Below are positions 26,855-35,892 of a DNA stretch of 64,000 bases, in pieces. Both the position numbers and the translations under genes were made by a program. Origin of the DNA: Candidatus Acididesulfobacter guangdongensis (GTDB lineage Bacteria > SZUA-79 > Acidulodesulfobacterales > Acidulodesulfobacteraceae); NCBI GenBank assembly GCA_004195045.1, contig SGBC01000004.1:1-64000 (forward strand), written 5' to 3'. The notes beneath the pieces are model-generated. The model saw nothing but the letters and a program-made list of their open reading frames with translations, was not told where the DNA came from and did no database searches. How positions within the stretch are numbered: position 1 is the first letter of the stretch; every line of letters starts with the position of its first letter.

Positions 26855-27628
26855 TTATAATAGTCCGCCTGTCATTTTTACAAGATGGATGAAAAATTCC
26901 GTATTCCCTTTTTTTCCCTTTATGCACGATTTTTTTACTCCTAAACTTCTAAGTCCTATTGTTTTTGAAAATTCTATAATGCCGGATATTATGCTTTCGT
27001 AGATTGTTTCATCTTTAATAATGCCTTTTTTAAGAAATTTTTTATTTCCGGTTTCAAATTGAGGCTTTATTAATGCTAGAATTAGACCTTCGTCTTTTAA
27101 AAATTTTACTGTATGCGGCAGTACTTTTTCTAATGATATGAAAGATGCATCTATTACGCAAATATCTATTTTTTCTTTTATTTTGTCAACCCCTATATCT
27201 TTTATGTTTGTTTTTTCATAGTTTATTATATTTTCATTATTTCTTAGATTATAATCCAACTGTCCGTATCCGACATCTACGCAATAAACCAATCTGCAGC
27301 CGTTTTTCAGCAGACAGTCGGTGAATCCGCCGGTAGAAGCTCCAATATCTAAAGCGCAATAGCCGCCGACGTTTATTTTGAAGTCAGTTAAAGCCCCTTT
27401 TAGTTTGACCCCTCCTCTTGATACATATGGATTAGCCGGCTCAAGAACTTTAATATCGCTTGCAATATTTGTCGGTGTGCCGGGTTTAACGCATATTTTG
27501 CCGTTTACTAAGACTTTACCTTCGATTATCAAAGAAGAGGCTTTGCTTCTGGATAATGTTTGTCCCGCAATATTTTTTTCAGCTAACAGGATGTCTAATC
27601 TTATTTTTTCCACTTTTTGCTTGTACAA
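26855..27628 (-). CDS. tlyA: TlyA family rRNA 2'-O-methyltransferase (hemolysin A-like)
   Basis: An N-terminal S4 RNA-binding domain (about 5-65: RLDILLAEK, SRSKASSLIIEGKVLVNG) precedes an FtsJ-type methyltransferase domain with SAM motif LDIGASTGGFTDCLL and the catalytic-core segment VIDASFISL. This layout is that of TlyA, which methylates cytidine 2'-OH in rRNA. The start is TTG at 27628 or GTG at 27613. The GTG would place the N-terminus (EKIRLDILL) as in most homologues, and neither has a clear SD. The length is about 252-257 residues. It lies between dxs and the TPR gene. Confidence 0.92.
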   Translation of the reverse strand: MYKQKVEKIRLDILLAEKNIAGQTLSRSKASSLIIEGKVLVNGKICVKPGTPTNIASDIKVLEPANPYVSRGGVKLKGALTDFKINVGGYCALDIGASTGGFTDCLLKNGCRLVYCVDVGYGQLDYNLRNNENIINYEKTNIKDIGVDKIKEKIDICVIDASFISLEKVLPHTVKFLKDEGLILALIKPQFETGNKKFLKKGIIKDETIYESIISGIIEFSKTIGLRSLGVKKSCIKGKKGNTEFFIHLVKMTGGLL

Positions 27629-27720
27629 TATTGAATATCAATACGCTGTAATAAATTAAACCAAGTTTCCTGACGGCAGGTTTTTATAAAATAAATGAAT
27701 CTGCGATGATTATTCGCCGA

Positions 27721-29667
27721 TTATGCTGAAAATCCGATATTTATTATTTTATTCTTGTCAAAGAAGAATTCATTTATAATTACTTTAAAACCGTCTTCTG
27801 AAAATCCGGACAGAGAAAGTAATTCTTTTCTTGAGCCGTGTTCAATAAAATTATTGCCCAAAGAAACGATTTTATATTTAAAATTCAATACATCATTTGA
27901 TAAATTATCGGATTCAGATAATAATGTGATAATTTTTGACCCGAAACCTGAGAATTCAACATTTTCTTCAACTGTCATTATTTTTTTTGCGTATTTTATT
28001 TTATTTATAAGGTTATCTGATATAGGTGAAGCGAATCTGGCATTAATAAGACCTATAGGTTTTACAAGCTCGTTATTTTTATTATTATTATTAATTTCGT
28101 CCAATATTTTCTCAAGCATAGCGGTTTGTACTCCTATGCTTACGATAATGTATTCAAAGTGAGTAATCAAAGTTTCAAATTCACCTTCTTTAATTACGGC
28201 TATGTCATCAGTTTCCGGCAGTTCAAAATAAAGCATTTCGCTTTTAGGATATCTTATCGCAACAGGTTTATTGTAAGAAAGGGAGCTTTTAAGCATTTTT
28301 ATAAGTTCGTCGGAATCTTTAGGGCACATTATAACTAAATTAGGGATGTAGCCTAAGTACGATAAATCAAATATACCTTGATGGGTAGCGCCGTCTTCTC
28401 CGGCGATGCCGGCTCTGTCTATGCAAAAAACAACCGGCAGATTCTGCAGGCATACATCGTGAATTATCTGGTCGAGAGACCTCTGAAGAAATGTGGAATA
28501 AATAAAGAAAAAAGGTCTGAGCCCGTTTGCAGCGGCTCCGGCAGAAAATGTAACTGCATGTTCTTCCTGTATCCCGACATCAAAAAATCTGTCGGGATAT
28601 ATTTTAGCAAAATTAGAAAGACCTGTTCCTTCAGTCATAGCAGCGGTTATAGCTATGATATTTTCATTATTTTTAGCTAATTTAACCAAAAAATTGCTCG
28701 CAACCTCCCCAAGCGTTATATTTCCGGTTTTTTTGAGCATTATTCCCGTATTTTTATCAAATGCCGAAATACCGTGAAATAATGACGGGTTTTTTTCGGA
28801 AGGTCCATAACCTTTGCCTTTCTGGGTAACTATATGAAGCAGAATAGGTTTTTTTATTTTTTTAATATTTTCAAATGCACTAAGCAAATATTCTATATTA
28901 TGCCCATCTATTGGTCCTATATATGTAAAACCGAGTTCTTCAAATATAATTCCAGGACCAATCATGTTTTTAAACAATTCTTCAGTTTTAGAAGCCAGTT
29001 TTGCAAATTGTAAACCTAATAGAGGTATAGACTTTAAAAATTTTTCCGTTTCGTTTCTAAATTTTATGTAAATCTCTCCGGTTAAAATTTTATTAAGATA
29101 ATTTGAAAAAGCCCCTACGCTTTTTGATATTGACATTTCATTGTCGTTAAGTATTACTATGATGTCTTTTTTCATTGCGCCGGCGTGATTAAGACCCTCT
29201 AGCGCCAGTCCGTTAGAAATTGAGGCATCGCCTATTACGGCAATAATTCGTCCGTTGCCGTTTTTTTTTATTATATCATCGGCAACAGCCATTCCTAAGG
29301 CTGCAGATATAGAAGTGCCGGCATGACCCGTTCCAAAAAAATCATATTTGCTTTCGTTTATGGACGGGAAACCTGATAAACCGCCTAACTTTCTAATAGA
29401 ATGGAATTTATCACGTCTCCCTGTAAGCAGTTTATATGCATAAGATTGATGCCCTACATCCCAGATAACTTTATCATTTTTTTCTATATCAAATGATTTT
29501 AATATAGCAATAGTCAGTTCAACTACGCCCAGACTTGAAGCAAGATGTCCGCCGTTTGTCGAGCATACTGAAATAATTTCTTTGCGGAGCTCTTTGGCTA
29601 ATAGGTTAAGGTCTTCAGAATTTATTTTTTTAATATCGTTAATGTCATTTATATTATCTAATATCAT
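27721..29667 (-). CDS. dxs: 1-deoxy-D-xylulose-5-phosphate synthase
   Basis: This thiamine-diphosphate enzyme condenses pyruvate and glyceraldehyde 3-phosphate in the first step of the non-mevalonate isoprenoid pathway. The 648 residues contain DVGHQSYAYKLLTGR, FGTGHAGTSISAALGMA, the ThDP-binding VIGDASISNGLALEGLNHAG and NDNEMSIS, EEHAVTFSAGAAANG, and DRAGIAGEDGATHQG. The length is normal. It is downstream of ispA by 52 bases, so precursor synthesis and prenyl-chain elongation are likely co-expressed. Confidence 0.97.
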   Translation of the reverse strand: MILDNINDINDIKKINSEDLNLLAKELRKEIISVCSTNGGHLASSLGVVELTIAILKSFDIEKNDKVIWDVGHQSYAYKLLTGRRDKFHSIRKLGGLSGFPSINESKYDFFGTGHAGTSISAALGMAVADDIIKKNGNGRIIAVIGDASISNGLALEGLNHAGAMKKDIIVILNDNEMSISKSVGAFSNYLNKILTGEIYIKFRNETEKFLKSIPLLGLQFAKLASKTEELFKNMIGPGIIFEELGFTYIGPIDGHNIEYLLSAFENIKKIKKPILLHIVTQKGKGYGPSEKNPSLFHGISAFDKNTGIMLKKTGNITLGEVASNFLVKLAKNNENIIAITAAMTEGTGLSNFAKIYPDRFFDVGIQEEHAVTFSAGAAANGLRPFFFIYSTFLQRSLDQIIHDVCLQNLPVVFCIDRAGIAGEDGATHQGIFDLSYLGYIPNLVIMCPKDSDELIKMLKSSLSYNKPVAIRYPKSEMLYFELPETDDIAVIKEGEFETLITHFEYIIVSIGVQTAMLEKILDEINNNNKNNELVKPIGLINARFASPISDNLINKIKYAKKIMTVEENVEFSGFGSKIITLLSESDNLSNDVLNFKYKIVSLGNNFIEHGSRKELLSLSGFSEDGFKVIINEFFFDKNKIINIGFSA

Positions 29668-29719
29668 TTTTTTTATTTTCTTATAAGGTATTATTATATA
29701 TTATACATATTATTAATTT

Positions 29720-30685
29720 TTAGTTTACCCGTTTTGTTAAATAATACGAAAAATCTTTCAGCAAATTAAAATTTATATTTGTTTTGTCAAGACAGGAAAT
29801 CCCTTTTTCCGTATATTCCTCTACTAATTTTTTGGTTTCTTCAATGCCTATAATTGATGCGATATTTGATTTATTATTATTTTTATCAATCCCTACGGTC
29901 TTTCCTGTAATTTGACTGCTGCCTATTACATCAAGTAAGTCGTCTAACGCTTGAAAGGCAAGTCCTAAATAAGTTCCGTAATTTTTCAGAGCTGCTACCA
30001 GAGCATCATCCGCTCCTCCAAGGATTCCGCCCATAGCGCAGGCGGCTTTTATAAGGGCTGCAGTTTTTTTATCGTGTATTTCCGTCAGTATGCTGTTATC
30101 GATTGGAATACCTGAATTTGTTATGTCTAGAAACTGTCCTCCCACTAAACCTCCTGCGCCTGATAAAAAAGACAGTTCCTGAATTATTTTCAATATAGTA
30201 TCGCATTTAAAATATTTTATATATTCGTTGTCGGAAATAATTATAAAAGCTTCCGAAAGCAATGCGTCTCCTGCAAGAATTGCTGCAGCTTCGCCAAAAA
30301 CTATATGGTTTGTGGGTTTTCCCCTTCTTAAATTATCGTTGTCCATTGCAGGCAAATCGTCGTGTATAAGAGAATATGAATGTATAAGTTCTATTGAGCA
30401 TGCAAACGGAAGCAATTGAGCTTTATTTTTAAAACCCAAGCATTCTGCGGTTATAAGCAAAAAAATAGGACGAATTCTCTTGCCTCCTAAGGAGACGGTA
30501 TAATACATCGCATCGTTTATTGAAAAATCGGTAGAGATTTTTTTATCATTTCCAGAAATTTTGGCTAAGCTATTTTTTTTTGATAAATAGCTGCTGTCAT
30601 TATTATAATTTTTCTGAAAATACGCATATAAGAAATTATTAATAATTTCTTTGTTTTGTTCTATGTAATCTTCTATTAAATACAT
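29720..30685 (-). CDS. ispA: Farnesyl/geranyl diphosphate synthase (polyprenyl synthetase)
   Basis: It elongates allylic diphosphates with isopentenyl diphosphate. The all-helical family motifs are present: GGKRIRP, the first aspartate-rich motif HDDLPAMDND (two residues between the Asp pairs, the bacterial short-chain type), GEAAAILAGDALL, and the second motif QALDDLLDV. The 321 residues are slightly longer than E. coli IspA because of a 30-residue charged N-terminal insert (about 30-55). The chain length of the product (C15 or C20) cannot be decided by eye. It lies between xseB and dxs. Confidence 0.93.
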   Translation of the reverse strand: MYLIEDYIEQNKEIINNFLYAYFQKNYNNDSSYLSKKNSLAKISGNDKKISTDFSINDAMYYTVSLGGKRIRPIFLLITAECLGFKNKAQLLPFACSIELIHSYSLIHDDLPAMDNDNLRRGKPTNHIVFGEAAAILAGDALLSEAFIIISDNEYIKYFKCDTILKIIQELSFLSGAGGLVGGQFLDITNSGIPIDNSILTEIHDKKTAALIKAACAMGGILGGADDALVAALKNYGTYLGLAFQALDDLLDVIGSSQITGKTVGIDKNNNKSNIASIIGIEETKKLVEEYTEKGISCLDKTNINFNLLKDFSYYLTKRVN

Positions 30686-30797
30686 ATAAAGTTAAATTTT
30701 AATTTTAAGTTTAAGATTTAGTTTGCAAAACTCATTATTATTAATTATTATTAACTGCAACGCTGCCTGTAATAGTTTTTGCATTTTTAGACCTTTG

Positions 30798-30844
30798 TCA
30801 GACTTCTTTGAGTATCAGACTTCTTTGAGTATCAGACTTCTTTA
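30798..30844. repeat. 17-bp tandem repeat at the 3' end of xseB
   Basis: TCAGACTTCTTTGAGTA occurs twice exactly (30798-30814 and 30815-30831) and a third, partial time (30832-30844). The xseB stop codon (TCA on this strand, 30832-30834) lies in the third unit, so repeat slippage would not alter the protein. Confidence 0.85.
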
Positions 30845-31122
30845 GTGTTGTCATTATCAGCTATATTTTCTACCGTATCTATATTGTCTAAAGGTTTTGT
30901 TTTTATGCCGCCATTTTTATCGGACATTAATTCTTCAACTTTTTTTTCGGCAGCATCTAATTTATTAATACAATATTTAGAATATATAACCCCTTCCTCG
31001 TAAATTTTAAGCGATTCCTCAAGACCCAAATCGCCTTTTTCAAGATTAGCAACATTTTCTTCGAGTTTTTTCAAAGCTTCTTCAAAGCTTAATTTGTTTA
31101 AATCTTTAATGTTTATATTCAT
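30832..31122 (-). CDS. xseB: Exodeoxyribonuclease VII small subunit
   Basis: This is the small helical subunit that wraps the XseA catalytic subunit in exonuclease VII. The conserved core is clear: LSFEEALKKLEENVANLEKG, then LGLEESLKIYEEGV and AAEKKVEEL. The 96 residues are typical, with an acidic Asn/Asp-rich tail. It heads the isoprenoid operon, as in many deltaproteobacteria. Its partner xseA is about 30 kb away at 60856. The upstream gap (31123-31571) holds the complete dispersed element. Confidence 0.94.
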   Translation of the reverse strand: MNINIKDLNKLSFEEALKKLEENVANLEKGDLGLEESLKIYEEGVIYSKYCINKLDAAEKKVEELMSDKNGGIKTKPLDNIDTVENIADNDNTKEV

Positions 31123-31175
31123 AATTCTTTAATTATAATCTATTATTTATTAAATTAAAAGCGGGAAATTATACC

Positions 31176-31280
31176 TTAATCCTGCAATAGAAAATATTTA
31201 TGCATTTCTTTGCTCGGTTAAGCAACGGAAAAGGTGTCAGACACCTTTTCCTGGTAGATAACTTTCTATTGCAGGATTAA
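31176..31280. mobile_element. Dispersed palindromic element, complete 105-bp copy (MITE-like)
   Basis: The ends are a perfect 18-bp terminal inverted repeat, TTAATCCTGCAATAGAAA and its complement. The centre holds GGAAAAGGTGTC-AGACACCTTTTCC, itself palindromic. The left arm includes ATATTTATGCATTTCTTTGCTCGGTTAAGCAA, shared with the copy at 53901. No coding capacity. It lies in the gap 31123-31571 between divergent xseB and the membrane-protein gene. The outermost TTAA on each side could be part of the repeat or a target-site duplication. Confidence 0.8.
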
Positions 31281-31500
31281 AATTGTAATTTTAAATTTTC
31301 ATATAAACTGCACTGACGCAATTAAAAGCAGTGAATCACAATTTCATATTTATCGTATAATGCAAATTTATAAACAGACTGTATATAAAAAAGACAAAAA
31401 TTAAATAATAATTTATTGCATAAAATTTTAGATGTAATATAATATATATAAAAATATAATAAATAATAATTAACTATATAATAAATATACAATTTATTTA

Positions 31501-31527
31501 TTGACTATTTGTGTATTTATGTATAAA
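31501..31527 (+). promoter_or_regulatory. Possible promoter ahead of the membrane-protein/pilus run
   Basis: TTGACT (31501-31506) and TATAAA (31522-31527) are separated by only 15 bases, short of the optimum, so this is a tentative call. It sits 45 bases before the GTG start at 31572. Confidence 0.3.
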
Positions 31528-31571
31528 TTATAATAAATAATTTAACGTTATGTCATTGGAGGATTTAAGAG

Positions 31572-31904
31572 GTGGGATCATTAACTTTATTAAATTTTAA
31601 AAATCTGTTTTACATTTTTATATTATTTGGGGCTTTAATAATGCTTATCAATATGGTTATAGCTTCTTCTCTTAAAAAAAGGATTCCAGGAGGTTTTGTA
31701 GGAAAATGGCTTGCTATTATGTTCGTCTTTATGCTGTTTTTTTTCATAGCCGAAGCCGGAAGTTTCTTTTTTATTTCATATTTGACCAATATGGATCTGG
31801 CATATTTTCTTATTTCTTTAGTTCTATTTTTCGGTTCTATATTTGTAGCTATAGTTAACAGATTTATTTTTCACTTAATTAAAGAATTAGAGGTTCGAAA
31901 ATAA
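31572..31904 (+). CDS. Small membrane protein of unknown function (110 aa)
   Basis: The GTG start at 31572 has a strong GGAGG (31558-31562). Three transmembrane helices are predicted: residues 11-31 (FYIFILFGALIMLINMVIAS), 45-71 and 78-100. A short charged C-terminus ends KELEVRK. I do not recognise the family. Only four bases separate it from the DUF4388 gene, so the two are co-transcribed and perhaps functionally linked with the pilus genes downstream. Confidence 0.75.
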   Translation: MGSLTLLNFKNLFYIFILFGALIMLINMVIASSLKKRIPGGFVGKWLAIMFVFMLFFFIAEAGSFFFISYLTNMDLAYFLISLVLFFGSIFVAIVNRFIFHLIKELEVRK

Positions 31905-31908
31905 TATT

Positions 31909-32853
31909 ATGGATGTTAAAGGAAATATAACAAATCTAGAACTCTTTGATGTATTAAAATTTTTAGATATATCAAAAAAGACCGGTGTTTTAAATCTTCG
32001 TTTTGATAATTTTGCGGCTAAACTTTTCCTGAAAGACGGCTTGTTAAATTTTCTGTCTATTTCGGAAAATTCTATTCTTGAAAAATTTATAATGAAATAT
32101 TTGGATATCAGTAAAGAAGATTATTTTCAAATGCTTGAAAAGTACAGAACTTATTATAAAACTACGGCAGGATTTGACATATATTTTTTTAAACTTGGCG
32201 TTGTTCCGAAAGATAAAGAAAATGATTTTATTTCTAACTATATACTTGAAACCATAAACTATATTCTGTTTTTATCTAACGGCGAATTTTCTTTTGACGA
32301 GAAGCCTCTTCCGGAAGTTATAAATTTCGCATCTCCTATCAATCTTCTTCCGGTTCTGGTAGAAACAAAAAAAAGAAGGGACGAACTCGCCGTAATTTCT
32401 AAAGTTATACCTTCAAAGCAATATGTTCCTTCCGTTGTTACAAACAGGACCGGAAATTCAAGACCGTTAAGTCTTTCGCCTGCAATATGGAATGTTTTAT
32501 CCCTTATTGACGGAAAAAGAACGGTTAATCAGATTATTGCTCTTTCCATTGAGAATGATTTTTTTATTATAAAAACATTATATAATCTTCTGCAAAGCGG
32601 ATATATTCGCCTTGAGCCGCCTCAGAGCGCTAAGGCTGCCAATGTTGACATTGTAGATTCTATTAAAAAAATATTAAATGAACAATTAGGAAAAAAAGCA
32701 GATAAAATTCCTGTAGATTTCAGTCATGTCAGCACCGACAAGCAGTCTCTCACTAAACTTGTTAATGAAATAGAAAGATATGTGTACATGTTTATTGACG
32801 ATAAAAAAGCGGCTAAAATAGATTATCTTCTCAAGCAGCTGCTGACGGTCTAA
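31909..32853 (+). CDS. DUF4388 (PATAN) domain protein (314 aa)
   Basis: The N-terminal 130 residues match the DUF4388/PATAN pattern: MDVKGNITNLELFDVLKFL, KTGVLNLRF, KLFLKDGLLNF, ending with a GEFSFDE strand. The region about 185-240 is a winged-helix-like module (WNVLSLIDGKRTVNQII… LLQSGYIRLEPP). The C-terminus is helical. DUF4388 proteins are regulatory adaptors; in cyanobacteria, PATAN-domain regulators such as PixE bind the pilus motor PilB. The gene lies 1 kb upstream of pilB in one run with aroE, so control of pilus motors is a fair inference. There is no receiver domain. Confidence 0.85.
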   Translation: MDVKGNITNLELFDVLKFLDISKKTGVLNLRFDNFAAKLFLKDGLLNFLSISENSILEKFIMKYLDISKEDYFQMLEKYRTYYKTTAGFDIYFFKLGVVPKDKENDFISNYILETINYILFLSNGEFSFDEKPLPEVINFASPINLLPVLVETKKRRDELAVISKVIPSKQYVPSVVTNRTGNSRPLSLSPAIWNVLSLIDGKRTVNQIIALSIENDFFIIKTLYNLLQSGYIRLEPPQSAKAANVDIVDSIKKILNEQLGKKADKIPVDFSHVSTDKQSLTKLVNEIERYVYMFIDDKKAAKIDYLLKQLLTV

Positions 32854-32858
32854 ATTTT

Positions 32859-33752
32859 ATGGATGTTATTATTTCCGAAAATCTTAAAGATAAATATGTC
32901 TGTCCTTTAGTTTTAGGCATATTCGGACACAATATATCTTATTCCGTTTCTCCTCTCATTCATAATAAACTGGGGAATATTTTAAAATTAAATCTTTGCT
33001 ATAAAAAATTTGATATCGGTCCTGATTGCTTTACGGAGGCATTTAACGGCTTCAAGACTCTTAAATTGGACGGCGCCAATATTACAAAACCTTATAAAAT
33101 AGAGGTTGTAAAATATTTAGATAAATTGAGTCGGGAAGCAGAAATGATAGGAGCCGTAAATACCGTAAAATTGGAGAATAATATTTATAAGGGTTATAAT
33201 ACCGATAGCTGCGGTTTTATAAAAAGCGTTAAATATGAATTCAATTTTAATATAAATAATGCAAAAATTGTAATTATCGGAGCCGGCGGCGCTGCGAAAG
33301 CTGTTTTATATTCCGTGCTGAAAGAAGGTGCTTCAAACATATATGTAATAAACAGAAACCAAGAAAAAGCAGCTCAATTAGTTGAAACGGCGGCTAAATG
33401 GAGTGAATATAATAATTGGCTCAATATTCAATCGTTATCGTATTCCGATTTTCTTTCCGGTAAAATTAAAGACGCCTTTTATGACTGCAATTTAATTATA
33501 AATACCGCGACCCCGTCTGAAGAATCAGCCGGAACAATATTGTCGCTGCCTTTCAGTAAATTAAACAAAAATGCCTATGCGATAGATATTTCATACAATC
33601 CTCCTGAAACCCCGTTTATGTCAATTATGAAAGAAAATAAAATTAAAACCGCAAATGGATTTTCAATGCTTATTTTTCAAGCCATCGAGAGTTTTTATAT
33701 ATGGACGGGCAAAAAACCTGCTTTTGATTTTACCGTTAATGCTGTAAAATAA
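32859..33752 (+). CDS. aroE: Shikimate dehydrogenase
   Basis: It reduces 3-dehydroshikimate to shikimate with NADPH in aromatic amino-acid synthesis. Substrate-site motifs are NISYSVSPLIHN (S-x-S-P), DGANITKPYK with the catalytic lysine, and GAVNTV/NTDSCGF. The nucleotide site is IIGAGGAAKAVLY, followed by NRNQEKA. The length of 297 is slightly above average. It starts five bases after the DUF4388 gene. Its place ahead of pilB also occurs in other deltaproteobacteria, to my knowledge. Confidence 0.95.
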   Translation: MDVIISENLKDKYVCPLVLGIFGHNISYSVSPLIHNKLGNILKLNLCYKKFDIGPDCFTEAFNGFKTLKLDGANITKPYKIEVVKYLDKLSREAEMIGAVNTVKLENNIYKGYNTDSCGFIKSVKYEFNFNINNAKIVIIGAGGAAKAVLYSVLKEGASNIYVINRNQEKAAQLVETAAKWSEYNNWLNIQSLSYSDFLSGKIKDAFYDCNLIINTATPSEESAGTILSLPFSKLNKNAYAIDISYNPPETPFMSIMKENKIKTANGFSMLIFQAIESFYIWTGKKPAFDFTVNAVK

Positions 33753-33887
33753 AATTAAATAGAATTGCCGGCTAAATTAACTTTTTTTATGCCGATAAAA
33801 TTTTTATACAACAGACTGCATAATATATGGTAATATTATAAATTAGCTTATAACTTAATAATATATTAATATTTTATTGTTATCATT

Positions 33888-35714
33888 ATGGAATCTCAAA
33901 AACTCGGCGAAATTTTAGTAAAACACGGCAGTGTAAAAAAAGACGATATAAATAATGCTTTATTAATACAGGAAAAGATAAGAAATGGAATAAAAAAAGG
34001 CCAACAATTACAGGATGCTAAACTTGGAGAAATACTTGTTAAGAATAATATTGTTACCGCAAATCAGTTAGAACTGGCGCTTGAAGAACAGGGAAAAACA
34101 GGAGGCAGTATCGGTAGGCAGCTTTCAAAGCTAGGTTTCGTTAAAGATTCCGAACTTGTTTCGTTTTTATCAAAAGAGTTCGGCGCGGCTACCGTTAATC
34201 TTCTTTCCTCGGCAATACCGTCCGATGTTATCAAATTAATTCCGCCGGATACTGCGTTAAAATATCATGTGGTTCCGTATAAAAGACAGGGCAATACTTT
34301 ATATCTGGCAGTTTCTGATCCTACAAAGGTCACTGTGCTTGAGGATATTAAATTTTATACCGGACTTAATGTTGAAGTGGTACTTGCGGCGGAATCAGAA
34401 ATAAATCAGGCGCTATCGACCTATTATAATGCTTCAAGTATTTTGACTGAGCATAAAGACTATATTGATTCTATTTCTATTGAGGACACTAACGAAGAAA
34501 TTGATATTTCAGAATTACAAAGGTCTTCTTCCGAAAAACCTATAATCCAATTTGTTAATAAAGTTATATCAGATGGAATTAGAAGAGGCGCAAGCGATTT
34601 GCATTTTGAACCATATGAAAATAATATACGCGTGAGATTCAGAATAGACGGAAAACTTAATGAAATCATGACAGTTCCGGGACAGCTGAAAAATGCTATA
34701 AGTTCAAGAATTAAAATTATGTCTCAAATGGACATAGCCGAAAGAAGAATGCCTCAGGACGGCAGAATAAAAGTCAGGGTAGAAAGTAAAGAAGTTGATA
34801 TAAGGGTATCGTGCCTTCCCATATTGTACGGAGAAAAGATAGTTATGAGAATATTAGATAAGTCTTCTCTTCAGCTTGATATGAAAAAATTAGGATTTTC
34901 CGATAATCAGCTTAATGATTTTCAAGATGCTATTCATAAACCATACGGGATGATTTTAGTTACGGGACCGACCGGTTCAGGAAAAACAACCACTCTTTAT
35001 AGCGCTCTGAGCGATTTAAATAAAAAAACCGTTAATATTTCTACGGCGGAAGACCCTGTAGAATATAATATTTACGGTATTAATCAGGTACAGATTAATG
35101 AAGATATAGGTTTGACGTTTGCTCAGGCGCTGCGTTCTTTTTTAAGACAGGACCCTGATATAATAATGGTAGGTGAGATAAGAGATTTAGAAACTGCGGA
35201 AATCGCTATAAAGGCTGCTTTAACAGGTCATTTAGTTCTTTCAACTATTCATACCAATAATGCTGCGTCTACGATTTCCCGATTGATCAATGTAGGCGTT
35301 GAACCGTTTCTTGTGGCATCAAGCCTTAATCTCGTAATAGCGCAAAGACTCATAAGAAAATTATGCACAGAATGTAAAGAACCATATATACCCGATGACA
35401 GGATGCTTCAAGGTTTCGGCTTTGAAGACGGCATAATAAAACGTAACGTATTGTATAAAGCTAAAGGATGTTCTGCCTGTATGAACACGGGATATAAGGG
35501 CAGGATTGCAATATATGAAGTGCTTACGGTAACCGATGACATTAAAGATTTAATTTATAAGAATGCAAATGAATTTGAAATTGAAAATATAGCCGTTAAA
35601 AACCATGGAATGATTACTTTAAGCGAATCGGCAAAAGAAAAATTTATCTCGGGCATAACCTCTATGGAAGAAATATTGCAATATCTTAAAACAAGTAATA
35701 ATATAATTATATGA
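33888..35714 (+). CDS. pilB: Type IV pilus assembly ATPase PilB
   Basis: This is the hexameric cytoplasmic motor for pilus extension. Two MshEN-type N-terminal modules (LGEILVKHGSVKKDDIN and LGEILVKNNIVTANQLELA) precede the GspE/PilB N2 and catalytic domains. The latter show Walker A GPTGSGKTTT (about residue 361), the Asp box, Walker B IIMVGEIRD and the His box STIHTNNAAST. A tetracysteine zinc site (CTEC … CSAC) near residues 490-530 distinguishes PilB/GspE from PilT. The length is 608. Downstream pilT, pilC, pilS and pilR make the pilus assignment better than type II secretion. Confidence 0.95.
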   Translation: MESQKLGEILVKHGSVKKDDINNALLIQEKIRNGIKKGQQLQDAKLGEILVKNNIVTANQLELALEEQGKTGGSIGRQLSKLGFVKDSELVSFLSKEFGAATVNLLSSAIPSDVIKLIPPDTALKYHVVPYKRQGNTLYLAVSDPTKVTVLEDIKFYTGLNVEVVLAAESEINQALSTYYNASSILTEHKDYIDSISIEDTNEEIDISELQRSSSEKPIIQFVNKVISDGIRRGASDLHFEPYENNIRVRFRIDGKLNEIMTVPGQLKNAISSRIKIMSQMDIAERRMPQDGRIKVRVESKEVDIRVSCLPILYGEKIVMRILDKSSLQLDMKKLGFSDNQLNDFQDAIHKPYGMILVTGPTGSGKTTTLYSALSDLNKKTVNISTAEDPVEYNIYGINQVQINEDIGLTFAQALRSFLRQDPDIIMVGEIRDLETAEIAIKAALTGHLVLSTIHTNNAASTISRLINVGVEPFLVASSLNLVIAQRLIRKLCTECKEPYIPDDRMLQGFGFEDGIIKRNVLYKAKGCSACMNTGYKGRIAIYEVLTVTDDIKDLIYKNANEFEIENIAVKNHGMITLSESAKEKFISGITSMEEILQYLKTSNNIII

Positions 35715-35892
35715 CATAATAATATAATATGATAACATAATCGTATAATTGTATGATATGATAACATTTGATATTATTTATTTCATTTGAGATTTCTTAT
35801 TAGTTTATTTGCTTGTACGAGTTGTACGGTATGATACTATTTTATTTTAATTTAATTTTAAATTTTTTATTAATTTATTAAAGGATAAGAAA

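Noticed and set aside
26853-26927. Longer start for the TPR protein
   Set aside because: It would lie inside tlyA and precede the signal peptide with 25 hydrophilic residues; ATG 26852 is better placed.
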